The position numbers and the translations under genes were made by a program. A stretch of 64,000 nucleotides of DNA, taken from positions 1,653,001-1,717,000 of the forward strand of contig NZ_JAUSZK010000001.1 of assembly GCF_030817495.1 (NCBI RefSeq), given 5' to 3'. Below, in pieces: positions 1 through 8,169 of the stretch. Within the stretch, counting starts at the first letter, position 1. Each line of letters begins with the position of its first letter. Under the pieces are notes generated by a model that saw only the letters and a program-made list of their open reading frames with translations, did no database searches and was not told the DNA's origin. The stretch comes from Streptomyces sp. V3I7 (lineage in GTDB: Bacteria > Actinomycetota > Actinomycetes > Streptomycetales > Streptomycetaceae).

Positions 1-114
1 CGGGGGCTCGTCAACCCATGGTCGGACCACTCTTCGATCATGAACATCTCATGATCGCCACATGAATCGGCCACGCACGGCAAAGGGTCGTCCCGGCTTC
101 AAGCGTCCGTCTTG

Positions 115-141
115 TTGACGTGTTCCCGACACTCATAGGTT
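115..141 (+). promoter_or_regulatory. Candidate promoter of the secreted protease gene
   Basis: A TTGACG -35-like box (115-120) and a TAGGTT -10-like box (136-141) are separated by 15 nt, which is shorter than the usual 17. They sit about 90 nt upstream of the TTG start at 231. I see no coding feature in bases 1-114. Confidence 0.35.
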
Positions 142-230
142 CTGCGCCGGTCCTGCCGCGCTCCCTGCGTCAGGCCCGCACAACGCACCCGCATGCCCCC
201 TGGTTCACCCCCACTTCCGGAGGAAGTACG

Positions 231-1448
231 TTGCGCAGAACCGCTTCGTTCAGCGTCGTGGCATCGCTCGCCACGGCAGCCCTGGCCCTGACGGCACCCG
301 TCGGACAGGCGGCGACCACCGCTTCGCCGGCCCACGGCGTCACGACCGCCCGCTCGTGTGCGGCGCCGACGCAGAAGGACGTCATGGCCTGCAACGCGCT
401 CAAGGTCACCGCGGGGACTCCGAAGTCCGCGCGCGCCGAGAGCGATCTCACCGCCGCCGCCGCGCCCGCCGGCTACGGCCCCACCTCGCTCCAGACGGCG
501 TACAACCTGCCGTCCGCCACGGGCGGTTCGGGCCAGACCGTGGCCATCGTCGACGCGTACGACGACCCGAACGCGGAGGCCGACCTCGCGGTCTACCGTT
601 CGCAGTACGGTCTGCCCGCCTGCACCACCGCCAACGGCTGCTTCCAGAAGGTCGACCAGAACGGCGGCACCAGCTACCCGCGCGGCGACTCCGGCTGGGC
701 CGAGGAGATCTCCCTCGACCTCGACATGGTCAGCGCGGCCTGCCCCAACTGCAAGATCCTGCTGGTCGAGGCGACCACGCCGACCATGACCAACCTCGGC
801 ACGGCCGTGAACACCGCGGTGAACAAGGGCGCCAAGTTCGTCTCCAACAGCTACGGCGGCGGCGAGTCCTCCAGCGACGCGACGTACGACTCCTCGTACT
901 TCAACCACCCGGGCGTCGCCATCACCGTCAGCTCCGGTGACAACGGCTACGGCGTGGAGTACCCGGCCGCGTCCAAGTACGTGACGGCGGTGGGCGGTAC
1001 GTCCCTGAACACGTCGTCCACCGCGCGCGGCTGGACCGACACGGTGTGGAACGGCGCCGGCTCGGGCTGCTCCGGCTACGACGCCAAGCCGACGTGGCAG
1101 ACCGACGGCGGCTGCGCCAAGCGCACCGTCGCCGACGTCTCCGCGGTCGCCGACCCCAACACCGGCGTGGCGGTGTACGACTCCTACCGGACCGCCACCG
1201 GCTGGATGGTCTTCGGCGGCACCAGCGCCTCGGCCCCGCTGATCGCGGCCACCTACGCGCTGGCGGGCGCCCCGTCCGCGGGCTCGTACCCGGCCTCGTT
1301 CCCGTACGCGCACACCTCGGCGCTGTACGACGTGACCAGCGGCTCCAACGGCAGCTGCGGCGGCTCGTACCTGTGCACCGGCACCGCCGGGTACGACGGT
1401 CCGACCGGCCTCGGCGTGCCGAACGGCACGGCGGCCTTCACCGGCTGA
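231..1448 (+). CDS. Secreted S53 (sedolisin-like) serine peptidase
   Basis: Predicted 405-residue exported serine-carboxyl peptidase. I chose the TTG start at 231 because a GGAGGA ribosome binding site lies 6 nt upstream (219-224) and translation then opens with a signal peptide: MRRTAS, a hydrophobic stretch, then VGQAATT. An in-frame start at 120 has no such support. The S53 Glu/Asp pair is visible as E and D four residues apart in WAEEISLDLD (E159 and D163 from the TTG). The oxyanion Asp is in SSGDNG and the catalytic Ser in GGTSASAP (about residue 332). The late YDGPTGLGVPNG segment also fits sedolisins. The pro-region before the catalytic core is only about 50 residues, short for the family. 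It is convergent with trpE. The natural substrate cannot be told. Confidence 0.85.
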   Translation: MRRTASFSVVASLATAALALTAPVGQAATTASPAHGVTTARSCAAPTQKDVMACNALKVTAGTPKSARAESDLTAAAAPAGYGPTSLQTAYNLPSATGGSGQTVAIVDAYDDPNAEADLAVYRSQYGLPACTTANGCFQKVDQNGGTSYPRGDSGWAEEISLDLDMVSAACPNCKILLVEATTPTMTNLGTAVNTAVNKGAKFVSNSYGGGESSSDATYDSSYFNHPGVAITVSSGDNGYGVEYPAASKYVTAVGGTSLNTSSTARGWTDTVWNGAGSGCSGYDAKPTWQTDGGCAKRTVADVSAVADPNTGVAVYDSYRTATGWMVFGGTSASAPLIAATYALAGAPSAGSYPASFPYAHTSALYDVTSGSNGSCGGSYLCTGTAGYDGPTGLGVPNGTAAFTG

Positions 1449-1474
1449 GTCCGGCTGGGGCCGACGCACTGCCT

Positions 1475-1502
1475 CCGGCTGAACCCCTACGGGTTCAGCC
1501 GG
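1475..1502. terminator. Hairpin terminator between convergent protease and trpE genes
   Basis: A perfect 12-bp stem (CCGGCTGAACCC with its complement) has a 4-nt CTAC loop. The trpE stop codon (1487-1489) lies in the loop, so the hairpin overlaps the last trpE codons. There is no long T-tract. It could end transcripts from both directions. Confidence 0.6.
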
Positions 1503-2965
1503 TTGGCCGTATTCACCGCCCGCAGGACCGCGGCCGCCTTGTTGCGGCACTCGTTGTCCTCCGCGACCGGGTCGGAGTCGGCGACGATGCCCGCTCCGGC
1601 CTGCACGTACGCCGTGCCGTCGCGCAGCAGGGCGGTGCGGATGGCGATGGCGGTGTCGGAGTCGCCGGCGAAGTCCAGATAGCCGACGCAGCCGCCGTAC
1701 AACCCGCGCCGGGACGGCTCCAGTTCGTCGATGATCTGCATCGCGCGGGGCTTGGGCGCGCCCGAGAGGGTGCCGGCGGGGAAGCAGGCCGTCAGCACGT
1801 CGAAGGCCGTACGCCCGTCGGCGACCTTGCCGGTGACGGTCGAGACGATGTGCATGACGTGCGAGTAGCGCTCGACGGACATGAAGTCGACGACCTCGAC
1901 CGAGCCGGGCTCGCAGACCCGGCCCAGGTCGTTGCGGCCGAGGTCGACGAGCATGAGGTGCTCGGCGCGCTCCTTGGGGTCGGCGAGCAGCTCGTCGGCG
2001 AGCGCCTGGTCCTCCTGTGGGGTGGTGCCGCGGTGCCGGGTGCCGGCGATGGGGTGCACCATGGCCCGCCCGTCCTCGACCTTGACGAGGGCCTCGGGGG
2101 ACGATCCGACGACGTCGAATCCGTCGAAGCGGAACAGGTACATGTACGGCGAGGGGTTGGTGGCCCTGAGGACCCGGTACACGTCCAACGCGCTTGCGGT
2201 GCACGGGGTTTCGAAGCGCTGCGAGGGGACGACCTGGAAGGCCTCGCCCGCGCGGATGCGCTCCTTGACGTCCTCGACGGCCTCCTGGAAGTCGGGGCCG
2301 CCCCACAGCGCGGTGTACTCGGGCAGTTCGGAGGGCGGCAGGACGGCCGGGGGCTGGGCCACCGGGCGGGAGAGGTCCGCCTCCATCGCGTCGAGCCGGG
2401 CGACGGCGTCGGCGTACGCCTCGTCGACGCCGGTGTCGAGGTCGTTGTGGTTGATCGCGTTGGCGATCAGCAGGACCGAGCCCTCCCAGTGGTCCATGAC
2501 GGCCAGGTCGCTGGTGAGCAGCATGGTCAGCTCGGGCAGCTTCAGGTCGTCGCGCTCGCCGGGGCCGATCTTCTCCAGGCGGCGGACGATGTCGTAGCCG
2601 AGGTAGCCGACCATGCCGCCGGTGAAGGGCGGCAGGCCCTCCTGGTGCGGGGTGTGCAGCGCCTCGATGGTGGCGCGCAGGGCGGCCAGCGGGTCGCCGC
2701 CGGTGGGGACGCCGACCGGCGGGGTGCCGAGCCAGTGGGTCCGGCCGTCCTTCTCCGTGAGCGTCGCGGCGGAGCGGACGCCGACGAAGGAGTAGCGGGA
2801 CCACGAACGGCCGTTCTCCGCGGACTCCAGGAGGAAGGTGCCGGGGCGCTCGGCGGCCAGCTTGCGGTAGAGCGCGACCGGGGTGTCGCCGTCGGCGAGG
2901 AGCTTGCGGGTGACCGGGATGACGCGGCGGTCGGTGGCGAGCTTGCGGAACGTCTCGAGATCCAT
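1487..2965 (-). CDS. trpE: Anthranilate synthase component I
   Basis: 492-residue chorismate-binding enzyme that, with a glutamine amidotransferase subunit, makes anthranilate as the first committed step of tryptophan synthesis. It has the N-terminal component I region and then the chorismate-binding fold, with [19 protein letters not shown] and the metal-binding EDNECRNKA stretch near the C terminus. Length is normal for a stand-alone TrpE. The ATG start is 11 nt behind the hisI stop, so the two are probably cotranscribed. The partner subunit TrpG is not in the window. No leader peptide or attenuator for trpE is visible, because hisI is directly upstream. Confidence 0.96.
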   Translation of the reverse strand: MDLETFRKLATDRRVIPVTRKLLADGDTPVALYRKLAAERPGTFLLESAENGRSWSRYSFVGVRSAATLTEKDGRTHWLGTPPVGVPTGGDPLAALRATIEALHTPHQEGLPPFTGGMVGYLGYDIVRRLEKIGPGERDDLKLPELTMLLTSDLAVMDHWEGSVLLIANAINHNDLDTGVDEAYADAVARLDAMEADLSRPVAQPPAVLPPSELPEYTALWGGPDFQEAVEDVKERIRAGEAFQVVPSQRFETPCTASALDVYRVLRATNPSPYMYLFRFDGFDVVGSSPEALVKVEDGRAMVHPIAGTRHRGTTPQEDQALADELLADPKERAEHLMLVDLGRNDLGRVCEPGSVEVVDFMSVERYSHVMHIVSTVTGKVADGRTAFDVLTACFPAGTLSGAPKPRAMQIIDELEPSRRGLYGGCVGYLDFAGDSDTAIAIRTALLRDGTAYVQAGAGIVADSDPVAEDNECRNKAAAVLRAVNTANRLNP

Positions 2966-2976
2966 GGCGGCCGACC

Positions 2977-3369
2977 TTACTGAGCCGGGGCGGACGAGCG
3001 GTCCGCGTCGGGGGCGAGCAGGACGTCATCGTCGAAGCAGGTGCCCGCGCCGGTGTGGCAGGCGGCGCCCACCTGGTCGACCTTGACCAGCAGCGTGTCG
3101 GCGTCGCAGTCGAGGGCGACGGACTTGACCCACTGGAAGTGGCCGGAGGTGTCGCCCTTCACCCAGTACTCCCGGCGGCTGCGCGACCAGTAGGTGCAGC
3201 GGCCGGTGGTCAGCGTGCGATGCAGTGCCTCGTCGTCCATCCAGCCGAGCATCAGCACCTCTCCGGTGTCGTACTGCTGGGCGATGGCGGGGACGAGCCC
3301 GTCGGCGCCGCGCTTGAGGCGCGCGGCGATCTCGGGGTCGAGGCTGCTGGGAGGCGGCGTGCTGGTCAT
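2977..3369 (-). CDS. hisI: Phosphoribosyl-AMP cyclohydrolase
   Basis: 130-residue zinc enzyme that opens the adenine ring of PR-AMP, the third step of histidine synthesis. The metal-site segments DCDADT and the Cys-containing [10 protein letters not shown] near the C terminus are present. It has no fused HisE domain, as usual in actinobacteria. The ATG at 3369 begins MTSTPPP; an ATG at 3378 would add MAP. It lies apart from the main his operon (6.9-12.8 kb) and directly precedes trpE, which links a histidine and a tryptophan gene in one transcript. The divergent gene starts 84 nt away. Confidence 0.95.
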   Translation of the reverse strand: MTSTPPPSSLDPEIAARLKRGADGLVPAIAQQYDTGEVLMLGWMDDEALHRTLTTGRCTYWSRSRREYWVKGDTSGHFQWVKSVALDCDADTLLVKVDQVGAACHTGAGTCFDDDVLLAPDADRSSAPAQ

Positions 3370-3453
3370 GGGTGCCATTGTGCCGCGCGGCACCGGCACT
3401 CCCGAAAACCGTGTCCCCTGCGCGGACGCGGTGCGTGGCCGTAGGCTGACGTC

Positions 3454-4089
3454 ATGTCGACCTTCGCCAAGCGTGAACGGCTTCTGCTCGCCGACCTCTT
3501 GGAAACCGCCGGTCCGGACGCGCCGACCCTCTGCGAGGGCTGGCAGGCCCGTGATCTCGCCGCGCACGTGGTAGTGCGCGAGCGCCGCCCGGACGCCGCC
3601 GCGGGTGCCATGATCAAGCAGCTCGCGTCCCGGCTGGGCACGGTGACGGAGGAGTACGCGGCCAGGCCGTACGAGGAGCTGCTCCGGCTGATCCGCACCG
3701 GTCCGCCGCGGTTCTCGCCCTTCCAGCTCAAGCAGCTGGACGAGGCGGCGAACACGGTCGAGTTCTTCGTCCACGCGGAGGACGTGCGCCGCGCCCAGGA
3801 GGGCTGGAGTCCGCGCGAGCTGGACCCCGTCTTCCAGGACGCGCTGTGGTCCCAGCTGGAACGCTCCTCCCGCCTGGTGGGACGCCGCGCCCCCACCGGG
3901 CTGGTGCTGCGCCGCCCCGACGGCCGGACGACGGTCGCCCACCGCGGCACGCCGGTCGTCACGGTCACCGGCGAGCCGTCGGAGCTGCTGCTGTTCGTGT
4001 ACGGCCGGCAGAACGCGGCGCACGTCGCCCTGGAGGGAGACCCGGACGCCATCGCCGAGCTGACCGAGTCGAAGCAGCTGGGCTTCTGA
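3454..4089 (+). CDS. TIGR03085-type metal-binding protein (maleylpyruvate isomerase/DinB-like)
   Basis: 211-residue protein of the actinobacterial TIGR03085 group, related to mycothiol-dependent maleylpyruvate isomerase and DinB-like four-helix metal-binding proteins. The N-terminal segment [20 protein letters not shown] carries the typical W...DLAAH pattern with a candidate metal-binding His, and a second His lies in [12 protein letters not shown]. The C-terminal part is the smaller alpha/beta domain. The ATG start is clear. The substrate is unknown; thiol-transfer chemistry with mycothiol is an inference from the family. Confidence 0.8.
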   Translation: MSTFAKRERLLLADLLETAGPDAPTLCEGWQARDLAAHVVVRERRPDAAAGAMIKQLASRLGTVTEEYAARPYEELLRLIRTGPPRFSPFQLKQLDEAANTVEFFVHAEDVRRAQEGWSPRELDPVFQDALWSQLERSSRLVGRRAPTGLVLRRPDGRTTVAHRGTPVVTVTGEPSELLLFVYGRQNAAHVALEGDPDAIAELTESKQLGF

Positions 4090-4099
4090 GGGGCGTCCC

Positions 4100-4498
4100 A
4101 TGATCAAGGTCGCGATGACCCATGTGTACGTCGACGACGTCCCGACGGCGCACACCTTCTACACGGACGTCCTCGGCTTCGAGACCCGCACCTACCTGGA
4201 CCTGGGCGGCGGCACCCTGTTCGTCACGGTGGGCGCCCCCGGCGGCACCCAGCAGGACCTCCAGCTCCTGCTGGAACCGGGCGAGGGCCCCATCGCGGAG
4301 CCGTACCGCCGCGCGCTGTACGAGGCCGGCATCCCCTGCATCGTCTTCGCGGTGGACGACATCCGGGCGGAGTACGCACGCCTGCGCACCCGGGGCGTCC
4401 ACTTCACCCACGAACCCCAGGAACAGGGCCCGGTGATCGCCGCGGTCCTGGACGACACGGTCGGCAACCTGGTCCAACTGGCGCAGCCGAAGGACTGA
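4100..4498 (+). CDS. VOC (glyoxalase/dioxygenase fold) family protein
   Basis: 132-residue single vicinal-oxygen-chelate protein with two beta-alpha-beta-beta-beta modules. The first starts at [24 protein letters not shown] and the second at [17 protein letters not shown]. His and Glu residues at the expected strand positions (THVYV, LLEPGEG, HFTHEP) may bind a metal. It starts 10 nt after the previous stop, so the two are probably one operon. The family covers lyases, dioxygenases and resistance proteins; no substrate can be assigned. Confidence 0.8.
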   Translation: MIKVAMTHVYVDDVPTAHTFYTDVLGFETRTYLDLGGGTLFVTVGAPGGTQQDLQLLLEPGEGPIAEPYRRALYEAGIPCIVFAVDDIRAEYARLRTRGVHFTHEPQEQGPVIAAVLDDTVGNLVQLAQPKD

Positions 4499-4590
4499 CG
4501 GGTCTCTCGGACGCCGGCGCGACAGCGTCCCCGTGGAGCCCCGGCCGCCGTGCACGACGCCCGCGTGGCGGTCCCCGGACCCGGCCACGC

Positions 4591-4818
4591 GTGACGCCGC
4601 GGTCGACGGCCTCACCCCGTGAGCCGGAGGCGGCCCGACACCGACTCGACCCCGCCCCAGGCGCCACGCCCCGTCAACGCGGCGGCAGGCCCGGGTAGAG
4701 CCCCGACGCCATGCCCGACTGCCGGGCGTCGCATGACGCCGTCGACAGCCTCACCCCGTGAGCCGGAAGCAGCCTGAGAGCGGCAACACTGCCGGCACCG
4801 ACTCGACCCCCAGGCGCC
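4591..4818. repeat. Imperfect direct repeat in the intergenic region 4499-4853
   Basis: The 355-bp gap between the VOC gene and the convergent MFS gene holds no convincing ORF. It contains two related blocks, at about 4591-4665 and 4731-4818. Both carry TGACGCCG, GTCGAC, then CCTCACCCCGTGAGCCGG, and further on CACCGACTCGACCCC and CAGGCGCC. The CTCAC-CCC-GTGAG core is a 5-bp inverted repeat in both copies. It could be a duplicated terminator or a decayed element. Confidence 0.65.
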
Positions 4819-4853
4819 CACCCCGCCCCACGAAAATCGAGCCCCCGCCCGCC

Positions 4854-6110
4854 TCAGCGAGGCAGCTCGGCCCGGCGCAACCCCGGTACGCACAGCGCGA
4901 CGACGCCGCCGAGGCCGCAGGTCGCCGCGCTGGCGACGAACACCGGGCCGCAGCCCCAGGCGCCGATGGCGCCGGCGGCGAAGGGCATGCTCAGCGGGGC
5001 GATGCCTAGGCTGACGACGCTGGCGACGGAAGTGACGCGGCCCAGGTACGCGGGTTCGCCCTGGGTCTGGAGCAGGGCGCCGCACATGGCGCCGCTGAGT
5101 CCGGCGAGCAGTCCGATGAGCACGGCCACCCCGACGGCACCGACCAGGTTCGGGACGTAGGCCAGCGCGCCGATCGCGACGCAGCCACCGAGGATCGCGC
5201 AGGCGGCGACCAGTCCGGCGCGCGGCAGCCGCCCCCGGACGGCCAGCAGCAGCGAGGCGGCGCCCGCGCCGACGCCGAAGCCGGCGAGCACCCAGCCCAT
5301 GCCGGGAGCACCCCAGCCGCGCTGCTCGGCGAGCAGGGTCAGGCCGACGTTGAGCGGACCGACGAAGCCGAGGTCGCCGAGGGCGATGGCCAGCATCAGC
5401 GGGGCGAGGACGCGGTGCCGGCGGATGTAGGTCAGCCCCTCCCGGAGGTCCCGCCAAGGGGTCGCCCTCTTCGCCGCGCCCCCGGTGTCGTCGGCGGGCA
5501 GTTCACGCACCCGGACCGAGACCAGCAGCGGTACCGACACCGCGATGAGCAGCCCGGCCAGGGCGAAGGCCGTCGCCGCGCCGCCGAGCGCGACGCCGAG
5601 TCCGCCCAGCGGGGCTCCGGCGACGCTCGCGCCGCGGATCGCGAGCCCGCGCATGCCCTGGACCCGGGCGAGCTGTCCCTTGCCGGTGATCCGGGCGGGG
5701 AGGGCGCCGACGGCGGGCATGAACACGGCGTCGACGGTGCCGAAGACGAGGGCCAGTACAGCCAACGGCCACAGTCCCGGACGCGTGAGGAACAGCAGCG
5801 CGGCCACCGCGAGGGCGGCCGCGCAGCGCACCGCGTCGCTCCCTATGACGACCCGGCGCGGCCCCAGCCGGTCGGCGATCACTCCCCCGCCCAGCATCAG
5901 CACGGCCCGCGGCAGCGCGCTGACCGACATCACGATCCCGGCCTGCGCGGCCGTCCCGGTCTGCACGGCGGCCCAGGACAGTGCGATGTAGTACACGTTG
6001 TCCCCGACCATCGAGGCCGTGTAGGCACCGAGCCAGCGCAGGACGTTGGGGTCGCGATGGGCCGGGCGGTCCGTGCCCATGGCAGCGGACGGTATGAGCG
6101 TGTCGGTCAC
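4854..6110 (-). CDS. MFS transporter (EntS/MFS_3-like exporter)
   Basis: 418-residue, 12-helix major facilitator. Helices begin at LRWLGAYTASMVGDNVYYIA, and the loop 2-3 motif is GGGVIADRLGPRRVVIG. It resembles multidrug or siderophore exporters of the EntS group. I chose the GTG at 6110: the arsR stop TGA (6121-6123) is followed by GAGAGGA and 5 nt later this GTG. A GTG at 6128 would add six residues and overlap arsR without a ribosome binding site. It is co-directional with the ArsR-type regulator 10 nt upstream, so export is probably controlled by that regulator. The substrate is unknown. Confidence 0.88.
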   Translation of the reverse strand: MTDTLIPSAAMGTDRPAHRDPNVLRWLGAYTASMVGDNVYYIALSWAAVQTGTAAQAGIVMSVSALPRAVLMLGGGVIADRLGPRRVVIGSDAVRCAAALAVAALLFLTRPGLWPLAVLALVFGTVDAVFMPAVGALPARITGKGQLARVQGMRGLAIRGASVAGAPLGGLGVALGGAATAFALAGLLIAVSVPLLVSVRVRELPADDTGGAAKRATPWRDLREGLTYIRRHRVLAPLMLAIALGDLGFVGPLNVGLTLLAEQRGWGAPGMGWVLAGFGVGAGAASLLLAVRGRLPRAGLVAACAILGGCVAIGALAYVPNLVGAVGVAVLIGLLAGLSGAMCGALLQTQGEPAYLGRVTSVASVVSLGIAPLSMPFAAGAIGAWGCGPVFVASAATCGLGGVVALCVPGLRRAELPR

Positions 6111-6120
6111 GGCATTCCTC

Positions 6121-6708
6121 TCAGACACGGAACGGGAACCCGTACACGTGCAGCGCGACGTTCTCGCGCCCTTCGGTGTCGCCGGCGGCTTCGGCGGCCC
6201 GGCCCTTCTCCTCGTACTTCCTGGCCAGCGCGACCAACTCCTCGCGCAGCTCGCCCAGTTCTGTGGGCGTCAGGCGCAGCAGGGACTCGCTGTCCGGGGC
6301 GGAGGAGTTCCACTCGGGGCCCCAGGTGGCGCGCTCGTCGAGATAGCGGCGGTACAGGTCGGCACGCTGGTCGTGGAAGAGCCGGGTGGCCGCCAGATGG
6401 GCGGCGGCCTTGCCCGGCTCACCGCGGAAGTCCTTGTCCTGGATGCTCAGCCCGTCGGACGCGGGCTGCCACCACCGCTCGCGTCCGTCACCGCTTTGCG
6501 CCCGCGCCTCCTCGATGAGCCCGTGCTCGGCGAGCTTGCGCAGGTGGTAACTGACCAGGGACACGGCCTCGTCCACGTGCTCGGCGAGCTGGGACGCCGT
6601 GGCGACCCGCTCGACGCACAGCAGCCGGTACAGGTTCGCCCGCAGCGGATGCGCGAGCGCCTTCAGCGTCCCCACGTCGGTGATCCGCCGGTTCTCCTTG
6701 CCTGCCAT
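6121..6708 (-). CDS. ArsR/HTH_20-type winged-helix regulator
   Basis: 195-residue DNA-binding repressor candidate. The winged HTH covers about residues 8-85: LKALAHPLRANLYRLL, then ATASQLAEHVDEAVSLVSYHLRKL. The acidic/amphipathic C-terminal half probably dimerises or senses a ligand. No clustered Cys metal site is visible, so heavy-metal sensing is unlikely. I chose the ATG at 6708 (MAGKENRR). A longer frame from a TTG at 6744 would start inside the palindrome. A TAGAGT -10 box ends 7 nt before this ATG, so the mRNA may be leaderless. It heads an operon with the MFS exporter. Confidence 0.88.
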   Translation of the reverse strand: MAGKENRRITDVGTLKALAHPLRANLYRLLCVERVATASQLAEHVDEAVSLVSYHLRKLAEHGLIEEARAQSGDGRERWWQPASDGLSIQDKDFRGEPGKAAAHLAATRLFHDQRADLYRRYLDERATWGPEWNSSAPDSESLLRLTPTELGELREELVALARKYEEKGRAAEAAGDTEGRENVALHVYGFPFRV

Positions 6709-6715
6709 GCCCCGC

Positions 6716-6744
6716 ACTCTAGAAGCGAAAGAAAGGTTGCGCAA
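6716..6744 (-). promoter_or_regulatory. Promoter of the arsR-MFS operon (leaderless)
   Basis: Reading the minus strand, -35 TTGCGC (6744-6739), exactly 17 nt, then -10 TAGAGT (6721-6716). The -10 matches the Streptomyces TAGRRT consensus. Only 7 nt separate it from the ATG at 6708, which predicts transcription starting at or next to the start codon. The -35 lies inside the palindrome arm, so a protein bound there would block RNA polymerase. Confidence 0.7.
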
Positions 6745-6773
6745 TTAATATTGCGCAACCTTTCTTTCGCTTC
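6722..6773. promoter_or_regulatory. 52-bp near-perfect palindrome, probable ArsR-type operator
   Basis: Two perfectly complementary 24-nt arms (6722-6745 and 6750-6773) flank a 4-nt TAAT centre. Each arm contains the 8-bp palindrome TTGCGCAA (6737-6744 and 6751-6758), flanked outward by a CTTTCTTTCG tract (or its complement). The regulator gene begins 13 bp away. Symmetry, position over the -35 and the matching regulator family point to autoregulation. A terminator for the upstream small gene is a weaker alternative. Confidence 0.75.
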
Positions 6774-6798
6774 CTGGGGTGACGCGCACACAGTTGCG

Positions 6799-6930
6799 CT
6801 ACCGCGGCCGCGCAAGCCCCTCGATCAAGGCATCATGCGCCAGCCGCTCAACCGGAATGTCCCACTCCTCGGCCTCCGCGCACAGCTCGGCCAGCTCTTC
6901 CTCGGTGAAGTCGATCGTGATGACAGGCAT
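6799..6930 (-). CDS. 43-aa acidic small protein, function unknown
   Basis: Reads MPVITIDFTEEELAELCAEA, then EEWDIPVERLAHDALIEGLARPR: a beta-strand followed by two helices, the pattern of small ribbon-helix-helix or antitoxin-like proteins. The codon third positions are typical of the neighbouring genes. The ATG start has no strong ribosome binding site. It lies between hisF and the palindrome, on the same strand. No toxin gene is adjacent. Function is not assigned. Confidence 0.6.
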   Translation of the reverse strand: MPVITIDFTEEELAELCAEAEEWDIPVERLAHDALIEGLARPR

Positions 6931-6997
6931 CTGCGCAGCCTAGGAACGCGGACCGCAGTGCCGCCACCGCGTTCCCCACCAAGAGCGACCCCCCGAA

Positions 6998-7753
6998 CTA
7001 ACGAACGGGATGCCCCGCCTCCCGCAACGTCTCCTTCACCTCGCCGATCCGCAGGTCGCCGAAGTGGAAGACCGAGGCGGCGAGGACCGCGTCCGCGCCC
7101 GCCTCGACCGCCGGCGGGAAGTCGGCGAGCTTGCCGGCGCCGCCCGAGGCGATGACCGGGACCCGGACGTGCTTACGGACGGCGGCGAGCATCTGGAGGT
7201 CGTAGCCGTCCTTGGTGCCGTCCGCGTCCATGGAGTTGAGCAGGATCTCGCCGGCACCCAGCTCCGCCGCCCGGTGCGCCCACTCCACCGCGTCGATGCC
7301 GGTGCCGCGGCGGCCGCCGTGGGTCGTCACCTCGAAGCCCCCGGACGGGGTCCGGCGCGCGTCCACCGACAGCACCAGGACCTGACGGCCGAAGCGCTCC
7401 GCGATCTCGCGGATCAGGTCCGGGCGCGCGATCGCGGCGGTGTTGACGCCCACCTTGTCGGCGCCCGCCCGCAGCAGCTTGTCGACGTCGTCGGCCGTGC
7501 GGACGCCGCCGCCGACCGTCAGCGGGATGAACACCTGCTCGGCGGTGCGGCGCACCACGTCGTACGTCGTCTCGCGGTCGCCCGAGGACGCGGTGATGTC
7601 CAGGAACGTCAGCTCGTCGGCGCCCTCGGCGTCGTACACCTTGGCCATCTCGACGGGGTCGCCCGCGTCGCGCAGGTTCTGGAAGTTGACGCCCTTGACG
7701 ACCCGGCCGTTGTCCACGTCCAGGCAGGGGATGACTCGGACCGCCAGGGTCAT
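6998..7753 (-). CDS. hisF: Imidazole glycerol phosphate synthase, cyclase subunit
   Basis: 251-residue TIM-barrel enzyme that uses ammonia from HisH to convert PRFAR into imidazole glycerol phosphate and AICAR. The first catalytic Asp is in [14 protein letters not shown] and the second in LVLSVDARR. Phosphate-binding loops TVGGGVRT and IASGGAG are intact. The ATG overlaps the ridA stop by 4 nt (ATGA), indicating translational coupling. It is the last biosynthetic gene of this his operon. Confidence 0.97.
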   Translation of the reverse strand: MTLAVRVIPCLDVDNGRVVKGVNFQNLRDAGDPVEMAKVYDAEGADELTFLDITASSGDRETTYDVVRRTAEQVFIPLTVGGGVRTADDVDKLLRAGADKVGVNTAAIARPDLIREIAERFGRQVLVLSVDARRTPSGGFEVTTHGGRRGTGIDAVEWAHRAAELGAGEILLNSMDADGTKDGYDLQMLAAVRKHVRVPVIASGGAGKLADFPPAVEAGADAVLAASVFHFGDLRIGEVKETLREAGHPVR

Positions 7754-8169
7754 GACTCCACGGCTCCTCTTACTGTCCCGGTGAATGCTTCTAGTTCGAC
7801 TTCGACCAGGATGCGCGGGTCGACGAAGCCCTCCACCACCAGGAGGGTCGCCACCGGGCGCACCGCGTCGAACAGTTCCTTGTGGGCGCGGGCCGCCTCG
7901 TCGACGTCCCGCGTGTGCGTCAGGTACATCCTCGTACGGATCACGGACTCGATGCCGAGCCCGAACTCGCCGAGCGCCTCCAGCGCGCTGGTGAAGGCGA
8001 CCTTGGCCTGTTCGTACGGGTCGCCCTCGCCGTACAGCACCTGGCCGCGGAAGGACGACGTACCGGCCACCAGCACCCGGTCGCCCGCCGCGACGGCGCG
8101 CGCGAAGCCGATGGCGTCCTCCCAGGGACTGCCGCTCTGCACGCGCCGTACGGGGGCATCGGGTGTCAC
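7750..8169 (-). CDS. RidA family (enamine/imine deaminase) protein
   Basis: 139-residue RidA/YjgF-like trimeric protein. The family hydrolyses reactive 2-aminoacrylate-type enamines or has related roles. The core includes [29 protein letters not shown] and, near the C terminus, VEVELEAF; the family Arg may be in IRTRMYLT. I chose the GTG at 8169, which overlaps the priA stop by 4 nt (GTGA); its own stop overlaps the hisF start by 4 nt. It is therefore locked into the his operon. Whether it protects a his enzyme is an inference. Confidence 0.88.
   Translation of the reverse strand: MTPDAPVRRVQSGSPWEDAIGFARAVAAGDRVLVAGTSSFRGQVLYGEGDPYEQAKVAFTSALEALGEFGLGIESVIRTRMYLTHTRDVDEAARAHKELFDAVRPVATLLVVEGFVDPRILVEVELEAFTGTVRGAVES

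Noticed and set aside
99..3029. 976-codon minus-strand open frame
   Set aside because: Runs antisense to the protease and out of frame through trpE; Arg/Pro/His-rich without domains.
4605..4625. CTCAC-CCC-GTGAG as a stand-alone strong terminator
   Set aside because: Only 5 bp of stem with no T-tract; kept as part of the repeat finding instead.
6121..6744. Longer ArsR form starting at a TTG at 6744
   Set aside because: The start codon would lie inside the palindrome and the -35 box, and the added residues are not part of a winged helix.
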